Positions 22,917 to 32,049 are shown, counted from the stretch's first letter. The stretch: 44,611 bases of DNA from Actinomycetota bacterium (GCA_005773635.1 SXHN01000073.1:1-44611); one strand, 5' to 3'. Translations and numbers: made by a program. Notes: generated by a model from the sequence alone, not told the origin.

Positions 22917-25087
22917 CCGCGGGGGGATTGAAAACGAGATCGCCGCGGCTTGGTGAATCGGCGCCTCGCCCCGACGGCATTCCCAAAGTGCTCGGCGAAT
23001 TCGCGTTTGGGAACGATCTTTGGGCCGACGGCATGTTGTGGGGTAAGACACTGCGCGCACCGCATCCGTCGGCGCGCATTGTGTCTGTTGACATCGGGCC
23101 TGCGCTTGCGATCGATGGAGTAGCCGCAGTGCTGACTGCCGCTGATGTTGCTGGCAAGAAAACGTACGGCTTGGAAACTCCGGATCAGCCGGTGTTTGCC
23201 AGCGAAGTTGTGCGGTACATGGGTGAACCCATCGCCGTAGTTGCCGCAGATCATCCCGAGACAGCTCGCCGTGCTGTCGCGGCGATCGAAGTGGTGTACG
23301 AACTCACGACGCCGCTCGTCGATGCGGATCTCGCGGCCGAGGGCACGCCGATTCACCCCGACGGCAATGTGTTTCGCCATCTCGTTATCCGCCATGGCGA
23401 TCCGACCGTACAAGGCGAGGTCATTGTTGAAGGTACCTATGAAGTTGGTATGCAAGACCAAGCGTTTATGGGCCCCGAGAGCGGCCTTGCTATTCCCGAC
23501 GATGATGGTGGCGTAGAACTCTTCATCTCAACGCAGTTCCTGCATGTAGACCGTGATCAGACTGCGGCTTGCCTAGGCCTCGCACCCGAAAAAGTGCGGG
23601 CAACCGTTGCAGGGACCGGCGGTGCGTTCGGCGGTCGAGAAGACATCTGCCTTCAAGTGCATGTGTGTATGTTGGCGTTGCACACCGGACGTCCGGTGAA
23701 GATGCTGTACAGCCGCGAGGAATCGTTTCTTGGCCACGTGCATCGACACCCGGCCAAGCTCTGGTATCGCCATCACGCCAAGCGGGACGGCACATTGGTC
23801 AACGTCGAAGCCAAGCTGGTCTTCGATGGTGGCGCGTACGCATCGACCAGCAGCGCGGTACTTGCGAATGCGTCGTGTTTCGCCGGAGGCCCGTACCTGA
23901 TCCCGAATGCGTTCATCGACGGTTGGGCTGTTCGCACGAACAATCCACCCTGCGGAGCCATGCGCGGCTTCGGCGCGGTGCAAACGTGCTTCGCTCACGA
24001 AGCCCAAATGGACAAACTGGCCGCCGCGCTTGGCATGGATGCGGTTGAGCTACGGCTGCGCAATGTGCTGAAAACGGGCGACGCGATTCTCACTGGCCAG
24101 GTGCTCACCGGCGCGGTTCCAGTTGAGGAAGTCATTCGTGCGTGTGTGGAATCGCCGTTGCCCCCGAAAGCGACAGGCGCAATGCTGGAACGTCCCGGAG
24201 GTGCCGGCCGAACCGCAGATGCCCATCACGTGCGACGCGGCGTGGGATTTGCGGTCGGGTTTAAAAACCTCATGTTTTCAGAGGGTTTTGACGATTATTC
24301 CACTGCTCGCGTGCGTCTCCAAGATGGTGTGGCCACGGTGCACTGTGCTTGCGCAGAAGTAGGTCAAGGCTTCGTTACCTTGGTGCAACAAATTGCGCGT
24401 GAAGTACTCAACGTTGACGATGTGATTGTTGCACCGGCCGATACGTCGGTGGGGTCCGCGGGGTCGACCAGCGCAAGCCGCCAAACCTGGATGAGTGGAG
24501 GTGCGGTCGAAGGCGCGTGTCGAATGGTGAGCGAGCAAATGGAGCGCAATCCAGGTGCGTCGTACTACGAGGCGACGTTTGAGCACCATCACGCACCCAC
24601 CGAACAACTCGACGAAAACGGGCAGGGCAATGCGCACGTTTCGTTCGCGTTCGTAGCACATCGCGCGGTCGTCGATGTCGATGTCGAACTTGGGCTCGTG
24701 AAAGTGATCGAAGTTGCTACGGCGCAGGATGTAGGGCGAGTGCTCAACCCGTTGCAGGCACTGGGCCAAATCGAAGGCGGAATTGCGCAGGGGGTGGGGC
24801 TTGCGGTGATGGAAGAAATGTTGGTGATTGACGGAGTTGTTCGCAACGCGAACTTCACCGATTACCTGATTCCCACCACACTCGATATGCCGAACGTGCT
24901 CGTTGCGTCCTTGATCGAACAGCCCGAACCGGGTGCACCGTTTGGAGCGAAAGGTATCGGCGAACCGCCAACTATTTCGTCGACTGCCGCGGTCGCGGCA
25001 GCAATTCGTGACGCGACCGGTGCCCCAGTGATCAGGGTTCCGGTGCGCCCCGAACACCTTGTGTTCGCCGCAGACCTGGTGTCGTGA
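22913..25087 (+). CDS. Xanthine dehydrogenase-family molybdopterin-binding large subunit (CoxL-like)
   Basis: A protein of 724 residues. RPDGIPKVLGEFAFGNDLW opens the aldehyde-oxidase a/b hammerhead domain. GTGGAFGGREDICLQVH, RTNNPPCGAMRGFGAVQTCF, EVGQGFVTLVQQIAREV and GSAGSTSASRQTWMSGGAV are molybdopterin and active-site loops. GAPFGAKGIGEPPTISSTAAV holds the catalytic glutamate. Glutamine and Arg positions resemble purine-oxidising rather than CO-oxidising enzymes, and no CO-dehydrogenase active-site loop is visible. It probably hydroxylates hypoxanthine or xanthine to urate (context-based). It overlaps the small-subunit stop by ATGA. Its last base, the A of TGA, starts the next ATG. Confidence 0.88.
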   Translation: MTAGGLKTRSPRLGESAPRPDGIPKVLGEFAFGNDLWADGMLWGKTLRAPHPSARIVSVDIGPALAIDGVAAVLTAADVAGKKTYGLETPDQPVFASEVVRYMGEPIAVVAADHPETARRAVAAIEVVYELTTPLVDADLAAEGTPIHPDGNVFRHLVIRHGDPTVQGEVIVEGTYEVGMQDQAFMGPESGLAIPDDDGGVELFISTQFLHVDRDQTAACLGLAPEKVRATVAGTGGAFGGREDICLQVHVCMLALHTGRPVKMLYSREESFLGHVHRHPAKLWYRHHAKRDGTLVNVEAKLVFDGGAYASTSSAVLANASCFAGGPYLIPNAFIDGWAVRTNNPPCGAMRGFGAVQTCFAHEAQMDKLAAALGMDAVELRLRNVLKTGDAILTGQVLTGAVPVEEVIRACVESPLPPKATGAMLERPGGAGRTADAHHVRRGVGFAVGFKNLMFSEGFDDYSTARVRLQDGVATVHCACAEVGQGFVTLVQQIAREVLNVDDVIVAPADTSVGSAGSTSASRQTWMSGGAVEGACRMVSEQMERNPGASYYEATFEHHHAPTEQLDENGQGNAHVSFAFVAHRAVVDVDVELGLVKVIEVATAQDVGRVLNPLQALGQIEGGIAQGVGLAVMEEMLVIDGVVRNANFTDYLIPTTLDMPNVLVASLIEQPEPGAPFGAKGIGEPPTISSTAAVAAAIRDATGAPVIRVPVRPEHLVFAADLVS

Positions 25088-26382
25088 TGTCGTCGCGGAT
25101 GGTGCTGCGCGGAGCTCGGTATCCCGGAGACATCGCATTCCGCGATGGCTATATCGAAGCGGTTGGTGAGATCTCAGCTCAACCCGACGACGTGGTCGTG
25201 AACTGTGAGCAGACAGTTGTAACTGCGGGATTCGTCAATACGCATCATCACTTGTATCAATGGATGACGCGCGGGCGGGCCACAGGTTGTGATCTTTTTG
25301 GTTGGTTGCAAACCTTGTATCCGGTGTGGGGTCGCCTCGACGTGGACGATGTGTACGCGGCTGCGCTGGTTGGGCTCGGCGAACTTGCACTGACGGGGTG
25401 CACAACCGCAGCCGACCATCACTATCTCGTGCCGCGCGGCGATGATTCGGTGTTCGACGCGATTGTGCAAGCTGCGAAGGTTGTAGGCATTCGCCTCCAT
25501 CTATCTCGCGGATCGATGGATCTTTCGAACAAGGATGGTGGCCTGCCACCCGACCACGTGGTGGAAGATCTCGATGCGATTCTCGCTTCGACGCAACGAG
25601 TCATCGACACGCATCACGACGGTGTCATGGTGACCGTTGTTGTTGCGCCGTGCAGCCCGTTCAGCGTTTCCGAACAACTCATGGTGGAGTCGGCCGCCTT
25701 AGCGCGTCGCCATGGTCTGCATCTTCATACGCATCTTGTCGAGACGATTGAAGAGGAACATCACTGTCTCGAACGCTTTGGACGGCGGCCCGTTGATGTA
25801 TTGGATGAGTGGAACTGGATTGGCCCTGATGTATGGGTCGCGCATGGCATTCATCTCAACGACGCAGAGGTTGCTCGGCTCGGTCAACAGGGCACAGGCG
25901 TGGCGCACTGTCCGAGTAGCAACGGGCGACTGGGTGCCGGAATGTGTCGCGTCGTCGACCTTCGCCTCGCCGGGGCACCAGTCGGCCTTGGCGTCGACGG
26001 TGTTGCAAGCAACGAGGTGGGTGGGCTCTTTCCTGAGCTCCGTCAAAGCCTCATAACGGCACGACTTCGGGCAAACGACCCGGCGTGCTTCATGCCAGGA
26101 GACGCCATTTACGTTGCGTCGCGAGGTGGTGCGCAATGCCTGGGCCGCGCAGACATAGGGGCAATTGCTCCAGGCCAGCGAGCAGATTTTTCCATCTGGG
26201 ATGTCGGGGATCTTGACGACATGCAAGATGTCGTGGCGGGGCTTGTGCTTGGCCCGGATCGGCGCGCGCGCGATGTGTACGTCGGGGGAAATGCGATAGT
26301 TCGCGACGGTCTACTGACGGCGAGCGATCACGTGGCCGCTCGTCGTGCACTTGCACTACGCGCGAAGCGCCTCTGGGAGTAG
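25087..26382 (+). CDS. 8-oxoguanine deaminase-like amidohydrolase
   Basis: A TIM-barrel aminohydrolase of 431 residues. VTAGFVNTHHHLYQWMTRG, DLFGWLQTLYPVWGRL, GCTTAADHHYLVP, LSRGSMDLSNKDGGLPPD, APCSPFSVSEQLM and GVAHCPSSNGRLGAGM follow 8-oxoguanine deaminase proteins closely. Metal ligands include His53/His55, His in LHLHTHLVE, His in VAHGIHLND and Asp in GLGVDGVASNE. The reaction in the family is 8-oxoguanine to urate plus ammonia, which feeds urate into the neighbouring pathway. Related guanine- or triazine-type deaminases are the main alternatives. ATG 25087 overlaps the previous stop by one base (TGATG); a GTG three bases earlier is also possible. Confidence 0.8.
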   Translation: MSSRMVLRGARYPGDIAFRDGYIEAVGEISAQPDDVVVNCEQTVVTAGFVNTHHHLYQWMTRGRATGCDLFGWLQTLYPVWGRLDVDDVYAAALVGLGELALTGCTTAADHHYLVPRGDDSVFDAIVQAAKVVGIRLHLSRGSMDLSNKDGGLPPDHVVEDLDAILASTQRVIDTHHDGVMVTVVVAPCSPFSVSEQLMVESAALARRHGLHLHTHLVETIEEEHHCLERFGRRPVDVLDEWNWIGPDVWVAHGIHLNDAEVARLGQQGTGVAHCPSSNGRLGAGMCRVVDLRLAGAPVGLGVDGVASNEVGGLFPELRQSLITARLRANDPACFMPGDAIYVASRGGAQCLGRADIGAIAPGQRADFSIWDVGDLDDMQDVVAGLVLGPDRRARDVYVGGNAIVRDGLLTASDHVAARRALALRAKRLWE

Positions 26383-26601
26383 CCAGCTGTGGGAAGAGTG
26401 GTAGATGAGGTTTGAAACTTGGCTCGCGGGCTGGACAAGCTTGTTTACAGTTTGTCAAGATAAGAATTCAGACGTGTGAAATCACGTGCTGTACTCGTTT
26501 GGCTTTCGAAAAACCGAGTAGAACTCGCGGCACAGAAATTGTAAGAACTTGCATGGGCCTCGCCTGCGTAAGAAAACCAGCCCATCCTGAAGGGGGATGT
26601 A
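26383..26601 (+). promoter_or_regulatory. Leader region of the BMP transporter operon
   Basis: This 219-base gap holds operator copy 3 (26443-26459), an imperfect hairpin with TACTCG and CGAGTA arms (26492-26520) and an AGGGGG ribosome binding site at about 26591. Unlike other starts here, the transporter mRNA appears to have a long leader. I find no match to known purine riboswitch consensus and no confident -10 box. Confidence 0.4.
26443..26459. promoter_or_regulatory. Operator copy 3 upstream of the nucleoside importer
   Basis: GTTTACA-GTT-TGTCAAG has the same spacing and half-sites as copies 1 and 2 (consensus nTTkACA-N3-TGTyAAG). It lies 143 bases before the lipoprotein start, in the only long gap of the plus-strand gene run. 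Confidence 0.65.
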
Positions 26602-27741
26602 GTGAAACGAACTGCAAAGATTGGTGCTGCGGCACTAGCGCTCACACTCGGCCTTGCCGCGTGTGGGAGCGACAAAGAGAAGGTCGACGCTGGTGGCGGC
26701 GACAAGACGACCACCACGGCTGGTGAGAAGCCAGCCGGCGCACTCAAGGTGGCGTTCGTCTACATCGGCCCAGTTGGTGATGGCGGCTGGACTGATCGTC
26801 ACGACAAGGGCCGTGAGGAGATGGTCGCGAAGCTCGGCGACAAAGTTGAAGTCACCGTTCTCGAAAACATCTTGGACAACGCTGCATCAGAAGCAACATT
26901 TCAAAAGCTCGCCCGCGACGGCAACAAGCTGATCTTCGCAACCTCGTTCGGTTACGGCGACCCGATGTTGAAAATCGCTGGTGACTTCCCCGACACCTGC
27001 TTCCAATGGGCAACCGGCTTCAAGACTGCTGACAACCTCGGCACGTATTTCGGTGCAGCTGAAGAAGCCCGGTACTTGTCGGGAATTGCTGCGGCGCACG
27101 CCAGCAAGAACGGCAAGATTGGGTACGTTGCGGCGTTCCCGATCCCCGAAGTGCTGCGTGGCATTAATGCGTTTACGCTCGGTGCCCGTTCGGTGAACCC
27201 CGCGGCGACCGTCCAGGTCGTGTGGACGTCTACCTGGTTCGACCCCAAGGTTGAAAAGGAAGCGGCCGAAAGTCTGCTCGCGGAGGGCGTCGATCTCCTC
27301 GCTCAACACCAAGACTCGACTGCAGTTGGCGAGGCAGCGAAAGAAAAGGGTGCGAAGTGGGTTGGCTACAACGACGATCAGTCGAAAGTGGCTCCCGAAG
27401 CATGGCTGACGGCTCCAATTTGGAACTGGGGCGGCTACTACACCAAAGCTGCAGAGTCGGTGCTTGGTGGCAAGTGCGATAACAGCCAGTACTACGGAAC
27501 GATGGCAGACGGGCTGGTTGGGCTCGCTGATTTCGGTTCGTCGGTGGATCAGGCAACGAAGGACCACATCGAAGCGGTGAAGAAGACCATTCTCGATGGT
27601 TCGTTCAAGCCGTTTACTGGCCCGATCAACGACCAAAGTGGTAAAGAAATCTTGAAGAAAGACGAAGTCGCGGAGTTGGGAGCATTGCTCGGCACCGACT
27701 ACTTCGTTGAAGGCGTGATCGGCGAGATTCCGAAGCAGTAG
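26602..27741 (+). CDS. BMP-family ABC transporter substrate-binding lipoprotein
   Basis: A lipoprotein of 379 residues: a signal peptide with lipobox LAAC (lipidated Cys21) and a short Lys/Gly/Thr linker. The periplasmic-binding fold opens with KVAFVYIGPVGDGGWTDRHDKGRE, a classic basic-membrane-protein (BMP/PnrA/Med) motif. FATSFGYGDP, GYVAAFPIPEVLRGINAF and AQHQDSTAVGEAAKEKG follow. BMP proteins bind purine nucleosides in characterised cases, which fits the cluster. The GTG start has AGGGGG about five bases upstream. A strong hairpin after its stop suggests it is made in excess over the ATPase and permeases. Confidence 0.9.
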   Translation: MKRTAKIGAAALALTLGLAACGSDKEKVDAGGGDKTTTTAGEKPAGALKVAFVYIGPVGDGGWTDRHDKGREEMVAKLGDKVEVTVLENILDNAASEATFQKLARDGNKLIFATSFGYGDPMLKIAGDFPDTCFQWATGFKTADNLGTYFGAAEEARYLSGIAAAHASKNGKIGYVAAFPIPEVLRGINAFTLGARSVNPAATVQVVWTSTWFDPKVEKEAAESLLAEGVDLLAQHQDSTAVGEAAKEKGAKWVGYNDDQSKVAPEAWLTAPIWNWGGYYTKAAESVLGGKCDNSQYYGTMADGLVGLADFGSSVDQATKDHIEAVKKTILDGSFKPFTGPINDQSGKEILKKDEVAELGALLGTDYFVEGVIGEIPKQ

Positions 27742-27787
27742 TGCTTTGACCGATCCACAACCTTCACATCTTCAATATGAGAAGGAT

Positions 27788-27815
27788 GGTCGCCCGGGCA
27801 TGAGCCCGGGCGACC
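27788..27815 (+). terminator. Intercistronic hairpin (attenuator or mRNA stabiliser)
   Basis: A perfect 12-bp GC-rich stem, GGTCGCCCGGGC, with an ATGA loop, 46 bases after the lipoprotein stop. No U-tract follows. Such hairpins between binding-protein and ATPase genes commonly terminate part of the transcripts or protect the upstream mRNA. Confidence 0.7.
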
Positions 27816-27832
27816 TCGCGTCTGCGCTGCCA

Positions 27833-29347
27833 ATGTTGCGCATCCGAGGAGTTACCAAATCGTTCCCTGGCGTCGTCGCGAATGATTCGGTGGATCTAGA
27901 TATTCGCCGCGGCGAAGTGCATACCCTGCTCGGAGAAAACGGTGCGGGTAAGAGCACGCTCGCGGCCATGTTGGCTGGCTTGTATCGGCCGGATTCAGGC
28001 ACGATGGTGCTCGACGGCAAACCGGTGAATTTCGCCAATCCGCGAGAGGCTCAGTCTCGCGGCATCGGGATGGTTCACCAACACTTCCGATTGGTCGAAC
28101 GCTTCACAGTCGCCGAAAATATTGCTTTGGGCGACACATCGCAGCCATGGAAATTGGATACCCGCGCGCTGGAATCCGACGTGCAACGCATTGGCGAGGA
28201 GTTTGGGTTACCAGTGCGCCCGGACGCTCGTATCTCGGATCTCTCGGTTGGCGAACGACAGCGGGTTGAGATTGTCAAGACCTTGTATCGTGGCGCAGAG
28301 GTGCTGCTGCTCGACGAACCAACTGCAGTGCTCACTCCTCAAGAAGTTGACGCGCTCTTCGTGACAGTTCGTGCCATGCGCGAAAGCGGTAAAGCCGTGG
28401 TGTTTATCAGTCATAAGTTGGTTGAGGTGATGGCGATTTCTGATGTCGTCACTGTGTTGCGTGCCGGCAAAGTGACGGGCACGGTGCAGACTCGCGACAC
28501 AAATCAAGCCGAACTCGCTCGGTTGATGGTGGGGCGCGAGGTCGAACTTTCGTCGCTGCGGGCGATGGGTGTACGCGGCTCGGCGTTGTTGTCGGTGTCG
28601 TGTGTCGGTCTCGTTGCATCGAAGCGGCACGTGTTGCGTGACATTTCCTTCGATGTTCACGGCGGTGAGATTGTCGGTATTGCTGGGGTGTCGGGCAACG
28701 GCCAACGCGAACTCGCGGAAACCATCGCGGGAATCCGCGCGCCATCGACGGGTTCCATTTCTGTCGCGTCGCAGTCGGTGGGCGGCAAAGGGCCGCGCAA
28801 GACTCGCGCTGCGGGATTGTCGTTCGTCCCCGAAGATCGCTTGGGCACCGGGCTCGCACCCTCAATGTCGATTGCCGAAAACCTCTTGCTGACCCGGCCG
28901 CGATCCCTTTTTATTTCAAAGCGCAAAGTGCAAGCCGAAGCAGCGCAGATCATTGCCGACTACGACGTGAAAGCGCCTGGTCCTGACGCGGTGACGAGCT
29001 TGCTGAGCGGAGGGAATTCACAAAAGGTTCTGCTGGCTCGCGAGCTTGCCGCGAGCGGCGACGGTGCCACGTCGAATCACGTGCTCGTTGTGGCATCGCC
29101 CACCCGAGGTCTCGACATTGGTGCAACCGAATCAATACGTAAACGACTTGACGACCTGCGGCAACGTGGGGGAGCGGTCCTACTCATTTCCGAAGACCTT
29201 GAGGAAGTGTTGGCCTTGTCGGATCGGGTTTTGGTGATCTATGACGGTGCGATGGTGTATGAGTGCGACGGTGCTTCCGCCGACCGAACCACGATCGGTT
29301 TAGCGATGGCCGGAGCAATCGCGACCGAGAATTCGGGTCACGTGTGA
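27833..29347 (+). CDS. BMP-type sugar/nucleoside ABC transporter ATP-binding protein (two nucleotide-binding domains)
   Basis: About 504 residues with two ABC domains in tandem, as in RbsA/YufO-like ATPases. Domain 1 has GENGAGKST (Walker A), LSVGERQRVEI (signature) and LLLDEPTAVL (Walker B). Domain 2 has a degenerate P-loop (GVSGNGQREL), LSGGNSQKVLLAREL and LVVASPTRGLD. The latter lacks the usual Asp-Glu, so domain 2 is probably catalytically weak, as is typical here. I prefer the ATG at 27833 (MLRIRGVTKSFPG) because the open frame upstream (TTG at 27746, 533 residues) reads through the hairpin. Neither start has a good ribosome binding site. Its TGA overlaps the GTG of permease 1. Confidence 0.87.
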   Translation: MLRIRGVTKSFPGVVANDSVDLDIRRGEVHTLLGENGAGKSTLAAMLAGLYRPDSGTMVLDGKPVNFANPREAQSRGIGMVHQHFRLVERFTVAENIALGDTSQPWKLDTRALESDVQRIGEEFGLPVRPDARISDLSVGERQRVEIVKTLYRGAEVLLLDEPTAVLTPQEVDALFVTVRAMRESGKAVVFISHKLVEVMAISDVVTVLRAGKVTGTVQTRDTNQAELARLMVGREVELSSLRAMGVRGSALLSVSCVGLVASKRHVLRDISFDVHGGEIVGIAGVSGNGQRELAETIAGIRAPSTGSISVASQSVGGKGPRKTRAAGLSFVPEDRLGTGLAPSMSIAENLLLTRPRSLFISKRKVQAEAAQIIADYDVKAPGPDAVTSLLSGGNSQKVLLARELAASGDGATSNHVLVVASPTRGLDIGATESIRKRLDDLRQRGGAVLLISEDLEEVLALSDRVLVIYDGAMVYECDGASADRTTIGLAMAGAIATENSGHV

Positions 29348-30543
29348 GGGTCGCATCGATTGACGTTCGTCTTGAGCGGCGACTTGCGGTCTGGCGCGGA
29401 ACAGCGCTGCTCGTCACCTCGGGTTCGTTGTTATTGGCGTTGGTCGTCGGTGGCATTTTCTTGAAGCTGACTGGTCACCCACCCCTCGACGTGTATCGGG
29501 AATTGGCGAAGACCGCATATTTCAACTGGTACGGCTTCACCGATACCTTGGGAGCGTCAACGCCGCTCGTGCTCACCGGCCTCGCTGCAGCGGTGGGTTT
29601 CAAAATGAATCTGTACAACATTGGAGCCGAAGGTCAATTGTTTCTTGGCGGTATTGCTTCAGCGTGGGCCGGTATTGCAATTGTTCCAGGGATGCCTGGG
29701 CCTCTAGCGGTGTTGACAGTGATGTTCGCTGGTGCGTTGGGAGGAGCAGCGTGGGCCTTCATTCCTGCCCTAACCCGCGCGTATTTCAATACCTCCGAAA
29801 TCGTAACGACCCTGATGTTCAATTTCATTGGGTTGTATCTGATGCAGTACCTCATACAAGGGTCGTATTCCTATTGGCGCGACCCTAAGATTGTTGGCTT
29901 TCCGCAAGGTAAAGAGATCGTCGACGCTGCGCGGTTGCCACATTGGAATTTTCCTGCTGATTCAATGTTCGGTATCGCATTCCCGCCTGGGCGTACGCAG
30001 GTTCATTTGGGGTTGGCGTTTGGAGTGATTGCCGCGCTGGGGTTGTGGGTCTTGATTGAGCGGACCCGGTTTGGGTATGGCGTTCGTGTTACCGGCGACT
30101 CGCCCGCCGCTGCTCGCTACGCGGGAATTTCAATTCGTGGCAGCATCATTGTTGTCATGTTGATCTCCGGTGCGCTGGCTGGCCTCGCGGGCGCGGGCAT
30201 CGTCGCGGGTCAGGGCTACAAACTTGACCCCGGCGGTCTAGCTGTCGCCCTTGGATACACAGGGATTGTTGTGGCGGCCCTGGCGCGGTCGAATCCCTTC
30301 GCAGTGGTGGTTGTGGCTGTCTTGCTCGGTGGATTGCGAACTGGTGCCGACAACATGCAAAGCGCACCCGACAATCTCAAGATTCCGGTGGCGATCGCTG
30401 GCATGTTGGAAGGTGCGGTATTGATCTGCGCCCTCGGTGGCGAACTGTTTCGCACCCACCGAATCTCGGTGCGTCGAGTGCCCTCAAACTCCGATCGTGA
30501 AGAGCACCTCAGCGGCGCAGTCGGCGTGGGGGTGTCGCCGTGA
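29344..30543 (+). CDS. BMP-type ABC transporter permease 1
   Basis: A polytopic membrane protein of 399 residues in the branched-chain/ribose permease superfamily, NupP/YufP-like. Hydrophobic segments run from residue 20 (TALLVTSGSLLLALVVGGIFL) onward. GLAAAVGFKMNLYNIGAEGQLFLGG is the family's cytoplasmic-loop signature and GDSPAAARYAGIS a second conserved loop. The GTG start is overlapped by the ATPase stop (GTGA). The C-terminal 25 residues are charged and cytoplasmic. It should pair with the permease at 30540 to form the translocation pore. Confidence 0.88.
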   Translation: MRVASIDVRLERRLAVWRGTALLVTSGSLLLALVVGGIFLKLTGHPPLDVYRELAKTAYFNWYGFTDTLGASTPLVLTGLAAAVGFKMNLYNIGAEGQLFLGGIASAWAGIAIVPGMPGPLAVLTVMFAGALGGAAWAFIPALTRAYFNTSEIVTTLMFNFIGLYLMQYLIQGSYSYWRDPKIVGFPQGKEIVDAARLPHWNFPADSMFGIAFPPGRTQVHLGLAFGVIAALGLWVLIERTRFGYGVRVTGDSPAAARYAGISIRGSIIVVMLISGALAGLAGAGIVAGQGYKLDPGGLAVALGYTGIVVAALARSNPFAVVVVAVLLGGLRTGADNMQSAPDNLKIPVAIAGMLEGAVLICALGGELFRTHRISVRRVPSNSDREEHLSGAVGVGVSP

Positions 30544-31517
30544 TCGGTTCCTTCGCTTCGTTCCTTGCGACTTCGGGCATCAATACCAACGTCTGGGTGG
30601 TGGGTTTGGCGTCGGCGGTGAGCTTCGCGATGCCGATCTTGTTCGCTGCGGTCGGGGAAATCCTCTGCGAACGATCTGGGATTGTCAATCTTGGCGTGGA
30701 AGGGATGCTGCTGTGCGGAGTCGTCGCCGCCTTTCTTGCCTACGACGCATCGGATAGTGCTGCGCTTTCGATGGTGTGCGGACTTCTTGCCGCCGGCGCA
30801 CTTGCGCTTGTCCATGCGTTCTTGTGCATCACCTTGCGATCCAACCAAACAGTAAGTGGTTTGGCGCTGGTGATCTTCGGTGCTGGCGTATCAAACTTCG
30901 TTGGTGAACCCGTCGAAGGCAAACAGATCGAAGCTGCGTTCACAGATTTGCGAATTCCTGGGCTGCATGACTTGCCTGTCGTAGGGCCTGTGTTGTTTCA
31001 CCAAAATGTGTTGGTGTATGTCTCGGTGCTCGTCGTCATTTCGGTCGCGTTCTATATCAACCGCACCCGACCGGGTTTGGCCCTTCGTGCAGTTGGCGAG
31101 TCGCCTGCCACGGCCGACGCGCAGGGAATCTCGGTATCCAAGGTCCGTTACGCGCACGTTGTAATTGGGGGAATGTTTGCGGGCCTTGGTGGCGCCTACA
31201 TCGTGCTTGTGGATGGACCGGCTTGGAATCAAGAGAACACGACGGGGGGCATCGGTTGGATCGCGCTCGCGTTAGTGGTGTTTGCTTCATGGCGCCCCGG
31301 CCGAGTGATGTTCGGAGCCATTGCGTTCGGTTTCGCGTTGCGCGCGAATTTCACGTTGCAAGGCGCGCAGATCACGTGGTTCCCAGCTGAGGTATTGCGC
31401 ATGATGCCTTACGTGCTGACGGTGGTGATGCTCATCGCGGTTTCGATCACTGATGTGGGCAACAAACTTGGCGCTCCCGCTGCCCTCGGTCGTCCGTTCG
31501 TGCGCGACGAACGTTAG
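30540..31517 (+). CDS. BMP-type ABC transporter permease 2
   Basis: A membrane protein of 325 residues, NupQ/YufQ-like. ILFAAVGEILCERSGIVNLGVEGMLL is the hallmark sequence, and LALRAVGESPATADAQGISV is the EAA-like ATPase-contact loop. About eight to nine hydrophobic segments are visible. A GTGA overlap joins it to permease 1. With 26602, 27833 and 29344 it completes a four-component importer. Confidence 0.88.
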   Translation: MIGSFASFLATSGINTNVWVVGLASAVSFAMPILFAAVGEILCERSGIVNLGVEGMLLCGVVAAFLAYDASDSAALSMVCGLLAAGALALVHAFLCITLRSNQTVSGLALVIFGAGVSNFVGEPVEGKQIEAAFTDLRIPGLHDLPVVGPVLFHQNVLVYVSVLVVISVAFYINRTRPGLALRAVGESPATADAQGISVSKVRYAHVVIGGMFAGLGGAYIVLVDGPAWNQENTTGGIGWIALALVVFASWRPGRVMFGAIAFGFALRANFTLQGAQITWFPAEVLRMMPYVLTVVMLIAVSITDVGNKLGAPAALGRPFVRDER

Positions 31518-31545
31518 ATTTTGAATTGGTGACAAGGAGTAGGTC

Positions 31546-32049
31546 ATGACAGAAGTTGTGGATGTGCGTGAACGTGAAATTCTCAGCTACGACGGATTCG
31601 GAGATGCCATACGCGAACTCGCACGGCACGTCGTCGATTCTGGGTACGAACCCGATTGGATTGTTGCGATTGCTCGCGGCGGTTTGATCATCGGTGGCGC
31701 GTTGGCGTACGCGCTGGGACACAAGAACGTCGTGACCGTCAACGTCGAGTTCTATACCGGCGTCGATGCGCGCCTCGATGTGCCAGTCGAATTGCCACCC
31801 GTGTTGAATCTCGACGACATCAAGAATCGCAAAGTGCTGATTGCCGACGATGTCGCCGACACCGGTGAAACTCTGAAGCTCGTGATCGATAAATGCTCGA
31901 CCGCATGCGAGGAAGTGCGCTCCGCGGTGCTGTACGAGAAGTCGCATTCGATCGTGCGTGCTGACTACGTCTGGAAACAGACCGACCAATGGATCGACTT
32001 TCCGTGGTCGTGCCTCCCGATCATCGGTACAGGAGCCGAAGCGTCATGA
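31546..32049 (+). CDS. Purine-type phosphoribosyltransferase-like protein
   Basis: A type I phosphoribosyltransferase of 167 residues. VLIADDVADTGETLKLV is the PRPP-binding loop (acidic pair then TG-T), and DWIVAIARGGLIIGGALAYALG carries the pyrophosphate loop. It resembles small xanthine/hypoxanthine-guanine-type transferases (COG2236-like). It could salvage purine bases to nucleotides and so share the imported pool with the catabolic branch. It follows the importer by 28 bases with an AAGGAG ribosome binding site, and its stop overlaps the next ATG. Base specificity cannot be read from sequence. Confidence 0.82.
   Translation: MTEVVDVREREILSYDGFGDAIRELARHVVDSGYEPDWIVAIARGGLIIGGALAYALGHKNVVTVNVEFYTGVDARLDVPVELPPVLNLDDIKNRKVLIADDVADTGETLKLVIDKCSTACEEVRSAVLYEKSHSIVRADYVWKQTDQWIDFPWSCLPIIGTGAEAS

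Noticed and set aside
26383-26601. Purine riboswitch in the importer leader
   Set aside because: A hairpin is present but the conserved loop and junction bases of known guanine/adenine/xanthine riboswitches are not recognisable.
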